From an uncultured Campylobacter sp. (GTDB lineage Bacteria; Campylobacterota; Campylobacteria; Campylobacterales; Campylobacteraceae), in NCBI RefSeq assembly GCF_938045595.1, contig NZ_CALIBB010000077.1, forward strand, positions 1 through 33,530: a DNA stretch of 33,530 nt. The letters are read 5' to 3'. How positions within the stretch are numbered: position 1 is the stretch's first letter; each line of letters opens with the position of its first letter. A program made the position numbers and the translations under genes. Shown in pieces: positions 8,562 to 16,533 of the stretch. The notes under the pieces were generated by a model, which saw nothing but the letters and a program-made list of their open reading frames with translations, made no database searches and was not told the origin of the DNA.

Positions 8562-11009
8562 CTACTTTATTACCAAATTTACGAGCTTGTTTTTGACGTA
8601 AATTTCTTTTACGATGCTCTTGCCCTCTAGCCATTTGGCGCAGTTTTGCTTTACAATGTTTAAAATTTCGCCCTCGCTTAGGCCTGCATCCGCTTCAAAC
8701 TCGGCGCGTTTTTTGCCGTTAATCGTGACGGCAAGCTTGATCGTATCGCTTTCGAATACCTCTTCGCAAACTCGCAGCTCGCCGAAATTCTGCCTCTTAA
8801 ACAGCTTCTCGCTAAGCTCGGCGCAGATGTGCGGCACGATAGGCTCGAGCAGGTTTAAAATCACAAAGTAACCCTCGGTGAATACGTCTTTATTACTCTG
8901 CGCGTTTAGGGCATTTAGCGCCTCCATACACGCGGCTATTAGTGTATTAAAAGCAAAACTGCTCTCATAAACCTGCTGTGATTTCTTAAGCGCCTCATAA
9001 ACTTTAAGGCGGGCATATTTTTCCTCTTTGTTTAAAGCGGCGTGGTTGATCTGCGGAATTTTATCCGTAGCGTAGGCGTTTTCGGCGCGATCGTAGAGGC
9101 GGCTAAGAAATTTATACGCACCCTCTACCGCGCTGTCGTTCCACTCAAGCTCCTTTTGAGGCGGTGCGGCAAAAAGTATAAAAAGTCTCGCCGTATCGGC
9201 GCCGTAGGTCTCGATAATGTCGTCGGGATCGACGGTGTTTCCCTTGCTTTTGCTCATCTTCGCGCCATCTTTTAGCACCATACCCTGGGTTAGCAGCCGC
9301 TCAAACGGCTCGCTATCGCGCAGATAGCCTATGTCGCGAAGAGCCTTTTGGAAAAATCTCGCATACAAAAGGTGCAAAATCGCATGCTCGATGCCGCCGA
9401 TATATTGATCGACGTTCATCCAGTAATTCACGCTTTTCTCGTCAAACGCCCGCTGCCGCCACGTCCGCTCATCGCTTGCGTAGCGCGCGAAATACCACGA
9501 GCTTTCAAAAAATGTATCGAGCGTATCGGTCTCGCGCATCGCGTCGGCGCCGCATTTAGGGCATTTGCAAAACTTCCAGCTAGGATGCGTATCCAGCGGA
9601 TTGCCCTTGCCGGTGATCTTAATATCCTGTGGAAGCTCTACGGGCAGATTTGAAATTTCCTCGCTTACCAGCCCGCATTTTGGGCAGTGGATCATCGGAA
9701 TCGGCGCGCCCCAGTAGCGCTGGCGGCTCACTCCCCAATCGCGCAGTTTAAAATTTACCACGCGACGCCCAAGCCCTAGCTCTTCAAATTTTGAGATGAC
9801 GGCGCTTTTTGCCCTCTCGCTATCCATGCCGCTAAATTCCGCGGAATTTACCAAAACTCCGCTTTCTACGTAGGCTTTGCTAGCGTCGTAATCACCGCTT
9901 TTAGAAGCAATACTTTGAATGATCGGTAGGTTAAATTTCTTCGCAAACTCAAAGTCCCTCTCATCGTGCGCAGGCACAGCCATAACCGCGCCGCCGCCGT
10001 ATTCTGCTAGGACGAAATTTGCAGTACAAACGGGGATTTTTTTGCCGCTTAGCGGATGAAGCACGCTGATTCCGAGGCTCACGCCCTCTTTATCGCTTGC
10101 TTGACGCTCACGCGGGCTTTGATTTAAAATTTCTCTCACCTTCGCCGCAGCTTTGGCGTCAAGTAAATTATTATCCAAAAGTCTCTTTACCACCTCGTGC
10201 TCCGGCGCAAGCGCCGCGTAGCTCATGCCGTAAATCGTATCGGGGCGCGTCGTAAAAACCTTAAAGCCCTCGATGCCGCCAAGTTTGGCGCTGCTTTGCT
10301 CGTCAAATTTAAAGCTAAATTCCAAACCCTCGCTGCGCCCAATCCAGTTTTCCTGCATCGTAAGCACCTGAGCGGGCCACTTGCCCTCAAGCTGCTTTAG
10401 GCAATCCAAAAGCTCCTGCGCGTAAGCGGTGATTTTTAGATAATATCCAGGCATCTGCTTTTGCACGACCTCGTTGCCGCAGCGCCAACACCTGCCCTCC
10501 TCGACCTGCTCGTTGGCAAGAACCGTCTGATCGTGCTCGCACCAATTGACCACGGCGCTTTTTCTATAGATAAGCCCTTTTTCAAAAAGTTTGATGAAAA
10601 ATTCCTGCTCCCAGCGCGTATAAAGCGGATCGGAGGTAGCGAGCATACGGCGAGCCGAAAAGCTAAAGCCAAGGCGGTGCAGCTCGTTTTTCATATAATC
10701 GATATTTTCGTAGGTCCAAGTTTTAGGATGGATGCCGTGTTTGATCGCCGCGTTTTCCGCAGGCATTCCGAAGCTATCAAAGCCGATCGGCTGAAGCACG
10801 TTGTACCCGCGCAGTCTGTAGTAGCGGCTAAGCGCGTCGCCGATGCTGTAGTTTCGCACATGCCCCATATGGATGCGGCCGCTTGGGTAGGGAAACATCG
10901 AAAGGATATATTTTTTAGGTAGGCTATAATCGTCCTTAGGCTCGAAAACTCCCTCTTCATCCCAAATTTTCTGCCATTTAAGCTCAATACTTTTACTATC
11001 GTAAGGCAT
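8562..11009 (-). CDS. leuS: Leucyl-tRNA synthetase
   Basis: 815 aa, class I aminoacyl-tRNA synthetase that charges tRNA-Leu. The HIGH-type motif is HMGH at 47-50, preceded by FPYPSGRI. The KMSKS loop is at 584-588. Between them lies the CP1 editing insertion, with FTTRPDTIYG and AVPAHDERD, which hydrolyses mischarged tRNA. Two CxxC pairs (CWRCGNEV; CPKCG twice) suggest zinc sites. The ATG is preceded by AGGAG. Length is as expected for Campylobacter. It lies 9 nt after a small membrane-protein gene and 6 nt before lptE. Confidence 0.98.
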   Translation of the reverse strand: MPYDSKSIELKWQKIWDEEGVFEPKDDYSLPKKYILSMFPYPSGRIHMGHVRNYSIGDALSRYYRLRGYNVLQPIGFDSFGMPAENAAIKHGIHPKTWTYENIDYMKNELHRLGFSFSARRMLATSDPLYTRWEQEFFIKLFEKGLIYRKSAVVNWCEHDQTVLANEQVEEGRCWRCGNEVVQKQMPGYYLKITAYAQELLDCLKQLEGKWPAQVLTMQENWIGRSEGLEFSFKFDEQSSAKLGGIEGFKVFTTRPDTIYGMSYAALAPEHEVVKRLLDNNLLDAKAAAKVREILNQSPRERQASDKEGVSLGISVLHPLSGKKIPVCTANFVLAEYGGGAVMAVPAHDERDFEFAKKFNLPIIQSIASKSGDYDASKAYVESGVLVNSAEFSGMDSERAKSAVISKFEELGLGRRVVNFKLRDWGVSRQRYWGAPIPMIHCPKCGLVSEEISNLPVELPQDIKITGKGNPLDTHPSWKFCKCPKCGADAMRETDTLDTFFESSWYFARYASDERTWRQRAFDEKSVNYWMNVDQYIGGIEHAILHLLYARFFQKALRDIGYLRDSEPFERLLTQGMVLKDGAKMSKSKGNTVDPDDIIETYGADTARLFILFAAPPQKELEWNDSAVEGAYKFLSRLYDRAENAYATDKIPQINHAALNKEEKYARLKVYEALKKSQQVYESSFAFNTLIAACMEALNALNAQSNKDVFTEGYFVILNLLEPIVPHICAELSEKLFKRQNFGELRVCEEVFESDTIKLAVTINGKKRAEFEADAGLSEGEILNIVKQNCAKWLEGKSIVKEIYVKNKLVNLVIK

Positions 11010-11018
11010 TTTGCGCTC

Positions 11019-11360
11019 CTAGAATTCGTCTTTGGTTTTTGCTGACTCAATCGCTATTAAAATTAGCGAGAAAAAGTTTGCAAGTAGCGCGCCGATCGCA
11101 AGCGAGGTCACGATCGACAAATCTCCCGGCGCTACTACAATCAAAACGAACGCCGGTATGAGATGCAGATCCGCTACGAGCGAGCTTGCAAAAAGCTCAG
11201 CTGCTAGCATATTTCGCACGCCTACCTTCAAAAGCGTCGAGACTGCATTCACGCTGGTTGCTATGAAAAGTAAAATTTCATTCTTCTCATACAAAAACCC
11301 GCCTATTGTAGTCATACTCATCAGCGCAAAAAATATGTAAATTACCCTTCCCCAGTTCAT
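11019..11360 (-). CDS. Small conserved membrane protein, DUF6394-like
   Basis: 113 aa with about four hydrophobic segments (near residues 4-22, 28-45, 63-80 and 85-105) and the charged tail ESAKTKDEF. A small membrane protein occupies the same place between secF and leuS in H. pylori and Campylobacter, which fits the DUF6394 family; no function is established. The gaps to both neighbours are 9 nt, so it belongs to the sec operon. A role with SecDF would be guesswork. Confidence 0.75.
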   Translation of the reverse strand: MNWGRVIYIFFALMSMTTIGGFLYEKNEILLFIATSVNAVSTLLKVGVRNMLAAELFASSLVADLHLIPAFVLIVVAPGDLSIVTSLAIGALLANFFSLILIAIESAKTKDEF

Positions 11361-11369
11361 CTTTTATCC

Positions 11370-12338
11370 TTACACCGTGCCTTTTTCATACATGGCGCGA
11401 TTCTTTTCTTTCTCTTTGATACGACGCTGTTTTTCGGCTAAAAACGCGCGGTACTTCTCGACATTAAATTTAAACAAAATCAGCATCGGAGCAGCTACAA
11501 ATACAGAGCTGAAAGTTCCTGCTATGACGCCTATTAGCATCACGAAGCTAAAGCCGTGGATCATCTCTCCACCCCAGACGAATAAAATCACAATGACGAT
11601 GAGAGTCGTAAGCGAAGTAAGCAGCGTGCGCGATAGTGTGTGAGAGATTGATTCGTTTATAACCTCATCAAGCTTAATCGATTTGCTATCTTTTACTCCT
11701 TCTCGAATTCTATCGAAAACAACGATGGTGTCGTTTAGCGAATAGCCCATTATAGTTAGCAGTGCGGCTAGAATTTCAAGGTTGAAATCCACGCCGGCTA
11801 AAATCATCGCACCTACGGCAACTACGACGTCGTGCAGATCCGATAGTACGGCTGCAATCGCAAATCTCCACTCAAACCGCAGGGTGATATAAACCAAAAT
11901 GAGCGCAAACGACACACATACCGCTAAAATTCCGTTTGTGCGAAGCTCTTCGCCGACTTTAGGACCTACGATATCGACCTTGCGAATGTCGAAGTTTCCA
12001 CTGCCTTGCAAAATTTTTTGCGCCGCTAAAGCTGGATTATCACCCAGTTCACTCGCAGCGCCCGAATATCTAATCGTGACCTCTTGATCGCTACCAAATT
12101 CCGTAACGTTGATATTGCCTAAATTTGCCGCTTCGAAGCGCTTTCTGATCTCATCAAGTGGCGCTTTGGCGTCGTATTTAACCTGAATGAGCGTACCGCC
12201 GCTAAAATCGATGCCGTAATTAATGCCCTTAATGAAAAACAGCGCAATAGAGCCTATTATCAAAACAGCAGAAAGCGCAAAGGTAAAATATCTAAATTTC
12301 ATAAAATCATAAATTTTGCCCTTATCGAACACTTGCAT
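11370..12338 (-). CDS. secF: Protein translocase subunit SecF
   Basis: 322 aa. SecF pairs with SecD in the inner membrane and uses the proton motive force to help pull proteins out of the SecYEG channel. Seen: TM1 (about 14-36), the periplasmic-domain motif IDFSGGTLIQV, then five more TM segments including MGYSLNDTIVVFDRIRE, which is the RND-type conserved region of SecF. The tail is basic (EKQRRIKEKEKNR). It overlaps secD by 17 nt, indicating coupled translation. Confidence 0.96.
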   Translation of the reverse strand: MQVFDKGKIYDFMKFRYFTFALSAVLIIGSIALFFIKGINYGIDFSGGTLIQVKYDAKAPLDEIRKRFEAANLGNINVTEFGSDQEVTIRYSGAASELGDNPALAAQKILQGSGNFDIRKVDIVGPKVGEELRTNGILAVCVSFALILVYITLRFEWRFAIAAVLSDLHDVVVAVGAMILAGVDFNLEILAALLTIMGYSLNDTIVVFDRIREGVKDSKSIKLDEVINESISHTLSRTLLTSLTTLIVIVILFVWGGEMIHGFSFVMLIGVIAGTFSSVFVAAPMLILFKFNVEKYRAFLAEKQRRIKEKEKNRAMYEKGTV

Positions 12339-13926
12339 TTGCGCCTCCTCTTACTTTATAACCGAGCCAAAGCGCGGTATTTTTGCTCTTTTCCATCTTA
12401 TCCATTACTAACTCAAACATTCCGTGAGTGCCTAAAATAGCCGTTATCATCGACGCTACGATACCGATGCTCATCGTGACGGCAAAGCCCTTCACTGGAC
12501 CCGTGCCGTAAGCATAAAGCGCAGCGGAAGTAATTAGCGTAGTGATATTTGAATCCACGATCGCGCTCATCGCATTTTCATAGCCTTTATTTATACTTTG
12601 GCGGATTGAAACTCCCGTCCTTAGCACCTCTCTAACGCGCTCATTAATGATGACATTCGCATCTACCGCCATTCCGATAGTTAGCACAATTCCCGCCATT
12701 CCAGGAAGCGTTAACGTTGCACCAAAAAGCGCCATACAAGCGATTAGAAATAAAATATTTACTACAAGCGCGATATCGGCAAAAAGTCCCGCCACGCCAT
12801 AGTATAAAATCATAAAGATCAAAATCGCAACCGCTGCAAGACTAAGCGCCGCCATACTTTTATCGATACTATCTTGTCCTAGGCTAGGACCGATACTGCG
12901 TGTCTCTGAGACTTTAACAGGAGCCAAAAGCGCGCCGCTTCTAAGCGCGATCGCTACGTCGTGCGCCTCCTCGACGCTAAATCCGCCGCTGATCTGACCG
13001 CTGCCGCCGCCGATACGCTCGTTTATGCGCGGCGCGGAGTAAACCTTGCCGTCAAGTACGATAGCTAGACGCTTGCCGACATTTTTGCCGGTAAAATCGC
13101 CAAAAATTTGAGCGCCTTGAGAGTTTAGCGTAAAATTTATGATCGGCTGATTGGTGTGTTGATCGAAAGCAACCTTCGCATCAACTAGCATAGCGCCATC
13201 AAGCACCGGAATTTCGTTTATGAGATACTTGTAATTCGGATTTTTAACGTCCGGGTAGATCACGTCGCCGTAAGCTCTGGCATCCGCTGCGCTGATAGTC
13301 TGCGCGCGGTCTTGGCGCACGTCGTCCACCGCCATAAGCTGCAAGTGAGCCGCTTTGGCAATCAGATCTTTGGCGCGTTGCTCATCCACTGCACTTTTGA
13401 CGCCCGGAAGCTCAACCAAAATATAACTCTCGCCCTGCTTTGCTACCGTAGGCTCCGCAAGTCCGAATTGATCCAAGCGGTTTCGGATAGTTTCTACAGC
13501 CTGTTCGATCGCGTATTTTTTAGTCGCTTCGACCTCCTCAGGCGTTAGTGTGACGCGATATTTTTCGCCAGATTTTTGAATGTCTAATCCGCTTGCGGCG
13601 CTATGCAAAATCGCATCAAATTTGGAAGCCTCGTCTGCGTCTAAAATTTCAAACTCAAACGAATCGCCTTCCAATTTTAGCCCGTCCATTAGCAGATCAT
13701 CGCGCTTGGCGGCGTAATTGACACTAGCGGCGATCGATTTGATCTTTGAAACGACCGCCTCGTCGCTTTGAACCTCAAGCAGCATGTGAAGCCCGCCTTG
13801 CAGATCCAAACCCAAGTTTATCTTGCTTCCCTTTTCGGTCTGAAAGATCGAAGGCGCGGCAAAAATCGCCGAAAAAATAACCGCAGCCAAAAAGATCAGC
13901 AGGCGGTATGAAATTTTACTGCTCAT
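12322..13926 (-). CDS. secD: Protein translocase subunit SecD
   Basis: 534 aa. Partner of SecF in the Sec accessory complex. TM1 (about 7-25) is followed by LGLDLQGGLHMLLEV, the hallmark after the first helix, a large periplasmic domain with TIRNRLDQFGLAEP and a GGSGQISGGF segment, then five TM segments including TIGMAVDANVIINERVRE. Its end overlaps secF by 17 nt and its start overlaps yajC by 11 nt. Length is typical for Campylobacter. Confidence 0.97.
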   Translation of the reverse strand: MSSKISYRLLIFLAAVIFSAIFAAPSIFQTEKGSKINLGLDLQGGLHMLLEVQSDEAVVSKIKSIAASVNYAAKRDDLLMDGLKLEGDSFEFEILDADEASKFDAILHSAASGLDIQKSGEKYRVTLTPEEVEATKKYAIEQAVETIRNRLDQFGLAEPTVAKQGESYILVELPGVKSAVDEQRAKDLIAKAAHLQLMAVDDVRQDRAQTISAADARAYGDVIYPDVKNPNYKYLINEIPVLDGAMLVDAKVAFDQHTNQPIINFTLNSQGAQIFGDFTGKNVGKRLAIVLDGKVYSAPRINERIGGGSGQISGGFSVEEAHDVAIALRSGALLAPVKVSETRSIGPSLGQDSIDKSMAALSLAAVAILIFMILYYGVAGLFADIALVVNILFLIACMALFGATLTLPGMAGIVLTIGMAVDANVIINERVREVLRTGVSIRQSINKGYENAMSAIVDSNITTLITSAALYAYGTGPVKGFAVTMSIGIVASMITAILGTHGMFELVMDKMEKSKNTALWLGYKVRGGANASVR

Positions 13927-14188
13927 CTAATTTTCTTGCCACAAATTGTTTATCCAGCTCAACCATGACCTCATCGTTAAGCTTAACTGTGATAAAATCA
14001 TTGTTTGTTTTCACGACCGTGCATTTTATGCCACCGCTAGTTATGATCTTATCGCCTTTGCCGAGCGCATCGACCATCGCTTTATGATCCTTGGCCTGCT
14101 TTTGCTGCGGTCTGATAATCAAAAAATACATAATCGCAAAGATTACGACGATAGGCAGGATTGATGCAAAGAAATTTCCTTGTTCCAT
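13916..14188 (-). CDS. yajC: Preprotein translocase subunit YajC
   Basis: 90 aa. One TM helix (about 8-26) ends in FLIIRPQQKQAKDH, the YajC signature, followed by a small cytoplasmic beta domain with LGKGDKIITSGG. YajC associates with SecDF in the inner membrane. The ATG has AAGGA six bases upstream, so the start is well supported. It is the first gene of the long minus-strand run. Its 5' end overlaps the 5' end of the divergent lnt ORF by about 25 nt. Confidence 0.95.
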   Translation of the reverse strand: MEQGNFFASILPIVVIFAIMYFLIIRPQQKQAKDHKAMVDALGKGDKIITSGGIKCTVVKTNNDFITVKLNDEVMVELDKQFVARKLDEQ

Positions 14189-15507
14189 GTGTTTCCTTCA
14201 TTAGAAATTTAAAAAGTAGCTATTTTACATTAAGTTACATAAATAAAGGCTTTGTTCTTGCCCTTGCGCTTTCAAATTTTATTTTCGTAGAAATTTTAAG
14301 CTCTAAATTTGACGGCTTGGCTGTTTTGGCGGCGGAATTTTTCTCGCCTCTAATTGCGATAGCGGCACTTTTTTATCTGCTAAAAGCAAGCAAGGCGGAG
14401 TGGTTTTGGTGCGGATTTTTTATCGGCGCGCTGTGGATGCACTGGATCAGCTTCAGCCTGATCTATTTCGATCTTGCGTTTTTGATCCCGCTTGAAATTC
14501 TTGGAATTTGTCTCGTTTATGCTTTTATTTTCCGCATCTTTGCGATCTTTGACGCGCCCGTTTTGCGCGCTGCCTGCCTTTTGATTCTAAAATTTATCCA
14601 TCCTTTCGGCTTTGATTGGTTAAATTTTGAACTGCTGCTAAGCCATGGAATTTTCAGAGCCGATCTTAGCGCGCTGGCTCTGATTTTAGCGGGGCTTTGC
14701 GCGGTTTTGTATCTACGGGAGTGCGGCGCCCGGGCTAAATTTAATGCCCTAATTTTCGCGGCATTTTTGATCTGCGCGCTGCAATTCAGCCAAAAAGAGC
14801 CCGAGCCGCTACCGATTAAAATTTCACTCGCAAATACCGATATTTCGCAGCATGACATCTGGGCGAAGGATAAAATTTTATCCGCCGCGTTGGCAAATTT
14901 GGCTCGGATTGATAATGCGATCGCGGCGGGACAGGACGCGATAATCTTGCCCGAGAGCGCCTTTGCGATGCCGCTAAATTTAGAAAACGCGCTAGTTGAA
15001 GCCCTAAAGGAAAAATCGCGCGCAATTACTATCGTAGCGGGCGCGGAAGCGTATGAGAACGGGAAATTTTACAACAGCGCCTATCTTTTTGCAAACGGGG
15101 AAATGAAGCGCTTTGATAAGCACATTTTGGTGCCGTTTGGCGAAATGGTGCCGCTGCCGGAATTTGCGCGGAATTTTATCAACCGCGTGCTGTTAGGCGG
15201 CGCGACCGATTTTTCCACAGCTAGCGGCTTTAGCGACTATGAGCTTGGCGGCAAGAGCGTAAGAAGCGCCGTTTGCTACGAGGCTACGCGCGCAGAGCTT
15301 TACGAGGGCTCGCCCAAATACGTCGTAGCGATCAGCAATAACGGCTGGTTTGTGCCAAGCTACGAGCCCTATTTGCAGCGCCTCATAATCCGCTACTACG
15401 CGAGCTTGCACGGCACATTGATCTATCACGCCGTAAACGGCAGCGCTAGCGAGATAATCGCTCCGAAAAAGATCTGGATAAACCGCCTTAAAGATCATCT
15501 AAAATAG
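14164..15507 (+). CDS. lnt: Apolipoprotein N-acyltransferase
   Basis: 447 aa. Lnt adds the third acyl chain to the N-terminal cysteine of lipoproteins in the inner membrane; LptE and the FN3 lipoprotein in this window are likely substrates. The N-terminal half has about six to seven TM segments, then a periplasmic nitrilase fold with the expected triad: E264 in ILPESAF, K319 in FDKHILVPFGE and C371 in AVCYE. Length fits Campylobacter Lnt. The start is unsure: the ATG at 14164 (a TTG lies just before it) has AGGCAGGA upstream but overlaps yajC's start head-to-head. No ATG, GTG or TTG follows in frame before the first TM segment is lost. lnt lies divergent to yajC in C. jejuni too. Confidence 0.92.
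   Translation: MQRNFLVPCVSFIRNLKSSYFTLSYINKGFVLALALSNFIFVEILSSKFDGLAVLAAEFFSPLIAIAALFYLLKASKAEWFWCGFFIGALWMHWISFSLIYFDLAFLIPLEILGICLVYAFIFRIFAIFDAPVLRAACLLILKFIHPFGFDWLNFELLLSHGIFRADLSALALILAGLCAVLYLRECGARAKFNALIFAAFLICALQFSQKEPEPLPIKISLANTDISQHDIWAKDKILSAALANLARIDNAIAAGQDAIILPESAFAMPLNLENALVEALKEKSRAITIVAGAEAYENGKFYNSAYLFANGEMKRFDKHILVPFGEMVPLPEFARNFINRVLLGGATDFSTASGFSDYELGGKSVRSAVCYEATRAELYEGSPKYVVAISNNGWFVPSYEPYLQRLIIRYYASLHGTLIYHAVNGSASEIIAPKKIWINRLKDHLK
14222..14227 (-). promoter_or_regulatory. Candidate -10 box for the yajC operon
   Basis: On the minus strand TGTAAAAT gives a -10-like TAAAAT about 34 nt before the yajC ATG, with a T-rich stretch upstream of the sort seen in Campylobacter sigma-70 promoters that lack a clear -35. 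The position implies a short leader with the AAGGA site. It lies inside the first codons of lnt, because no free space exists between the two genes. Confidence 0.35.
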
Positions 15508-15536
15508 CCTAAAAAGTTATTTTTAAACGACTTTTA

Positions 15537-15542
15537 GATAAT
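15537..15542 (+). promoter_or_regulatory. Candidate -10 box for the pyrH-amiA operon
   Basis: The 64 nt between lnt and pyrH are AT-rich and contain TTTTAGATAATATTTT; GATAAT is a good Campylobacter-type -10, about 30 nt before the pyrH ATG and just upstream of AGGAG. The upstream CTAAAAAGT and ACTTTTAG could pair weakly as an AT-rich hairpin after lnt, but I do not trust it as a terminator. Confidence 0.4.
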
Positions 15543-15571
15543 ATTTTAAAATTTTATTAGGAGCTAAATTT

Positions 15572-16291
15572 ATGGCTAAATACAATCGCATACTCGTAAA
15601 ATTTTCGGGTGAAGCGCTAGCGGGAGAGAACGGCTTTGGGATCGACAGCGAAATTTTAAAATTTATCGCCAAAGAGATCAAGCAGCTCGTAGAGGGCGGC
15701 ATCGAAGTAGGCATCGTAATCGGCGGCGGCAACATCATCAGAGGCGTAAGCGCCGCAGCTAGCGGTATCATCAAGCGCACCAGCGGCGATCATATGGGCA
15801 TGCTAGCTACCGTCATCAACGCAATCGCGATGAGAGAGGCGCTAGAATACGCAGGCATGGACGTGCGCGTGCAAAGCGCGATAAAGATGGAAGCGATCTG
15901 CGAGACCTTCATCATCGGCCGCGCTAAAAGGCACCTCGAAAAAGGTCGCGTCGTGATCTTTGCCGCGGGTACGGGAAATCCTTTCTTTACGACCGATACT
16001 GCGGGTACTCTCCGCGCGATCGAGATCGGAGCCGACGCTATCATAAAAGCCACCAAAGTTATGGGGATCTACGACAAGGATCCGCAAAAATTTAAAGATG
16101 CCAAATTGCTTTCCAAAGTCACTTACGATCAAGCCCTGCACGACAACATCAGGGTGATGGACGATACGGCTATCGCGCTTGCTAAAGACAATGCGCTTCC
16201 GATCATCGTATGCAATATGTTTAAGAGCGGAAATTTATACAAAATCGTCGATGGCGGAGATCTAAGCTCCTGCTCGATCGTAAAAAACTGA
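15572..16291 (+). CDS. pyrH: UMP kinase
   Basis: 239 aa, amino-acid-kinase fold. PyrH phosphorylates UMP to UDP in pyrimidine nucleotide synthesis and is hexameric in bacteria. Seen: KFSGEALAG near the N-terminus, GGGNIIRG, DHMGMLATVINA, and GTGNPFFTTDTAGTLRA, all characteristic. The ATG is preceded by AGGAG at seven to eight bases. It heads a run with rpoZ (23 nt on), spoT, tyrS, an oxidoreductase and amiA. In C. jejuni pyrH follows the envC-like gene; here it follows lnt, so the chromosome has been rearranged at this point. Confidence 0.97.
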   Translation: MAKYNRILVKFSGEALAGENGFGIDSEILKFIAKEIKQLVEGGIEVGIVIGGGNIIRGVSAAASGIIKRTSGDHMGMLATVINAIAMREALEYAGMDVRVQSAIKMEAICETFIIGRAKRHLEKGRVVIFAAGTGNPFFTTDTAGTLRAIEIGADAIIKATKVMGIYDKDPQKFKDAKLLSKVTYDQALHDNIRVMDDTAIALAKDNALPIIVCNMFKSGNLYKIVDGGDLSSCSIVKN

Positions 16292-16314
16292 AATTTTAAA
16301 TTTAAGGAGAATTG

Positions 16315-16533
16315 ATGAGAACCGAACAAATTGTAGCCAAGGCTTTAAAAGTAACGGGCGGAGACCGATATAAACTATCTTTGATGATAAGCAAACGCGC
16401 CGAGCAGCTAGCTGCGGGCGAACCGCCGCTGATAGAGAACGTAGATACTCGCAGGATGAAATTTGCCGATATAGCAATCTTGGAACTAGCCGAAGGTAAG
16501 ATCGCATTAGATGGAATCGTTGACAAGGATTAA
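16315..16533 (+). CDS. rpoZ: RNA polymerase omega subunit
   Basis: 72 aa. Omega helps assemble RNA polymerase and in many bacteria contributes to the ppGpp site. MRTEQIVAKAL, DRYKLSLMISKRAEQLA and the KFADIAILELAEGKI segment match epsilonproteobacterial omega. The ATG at 16315 has AAGGAGA six bases upstream; a TTG three bases earlier is less likely. The end overlaps the spoT start by 23 nt, coupling omega with the ppGpp enzyme. Confidence 0.93.
   Translation: MRTEQIVAKALKVTGGDRYKLSLMISKRAEQLAAGEPPLIENVDTRRMKFADIAILELAEGKIALDGIVDKD

Noticed and set aside
10461..10922. 153-aa plus-strand open frame inside leuS
   Set aside because: It is antisense to strongly conserved leuS motifs and resembles no family; GC-rich coding DNA gives such shadows. 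The same goes for 4842-5297 inside mfd.
15509..15537. AT-rich hairpin after lnt as a terminator
   Set aside because: The stem has only A-T-rich pairs with a bulge, and it overlaps the candidate -10 of pyrH.
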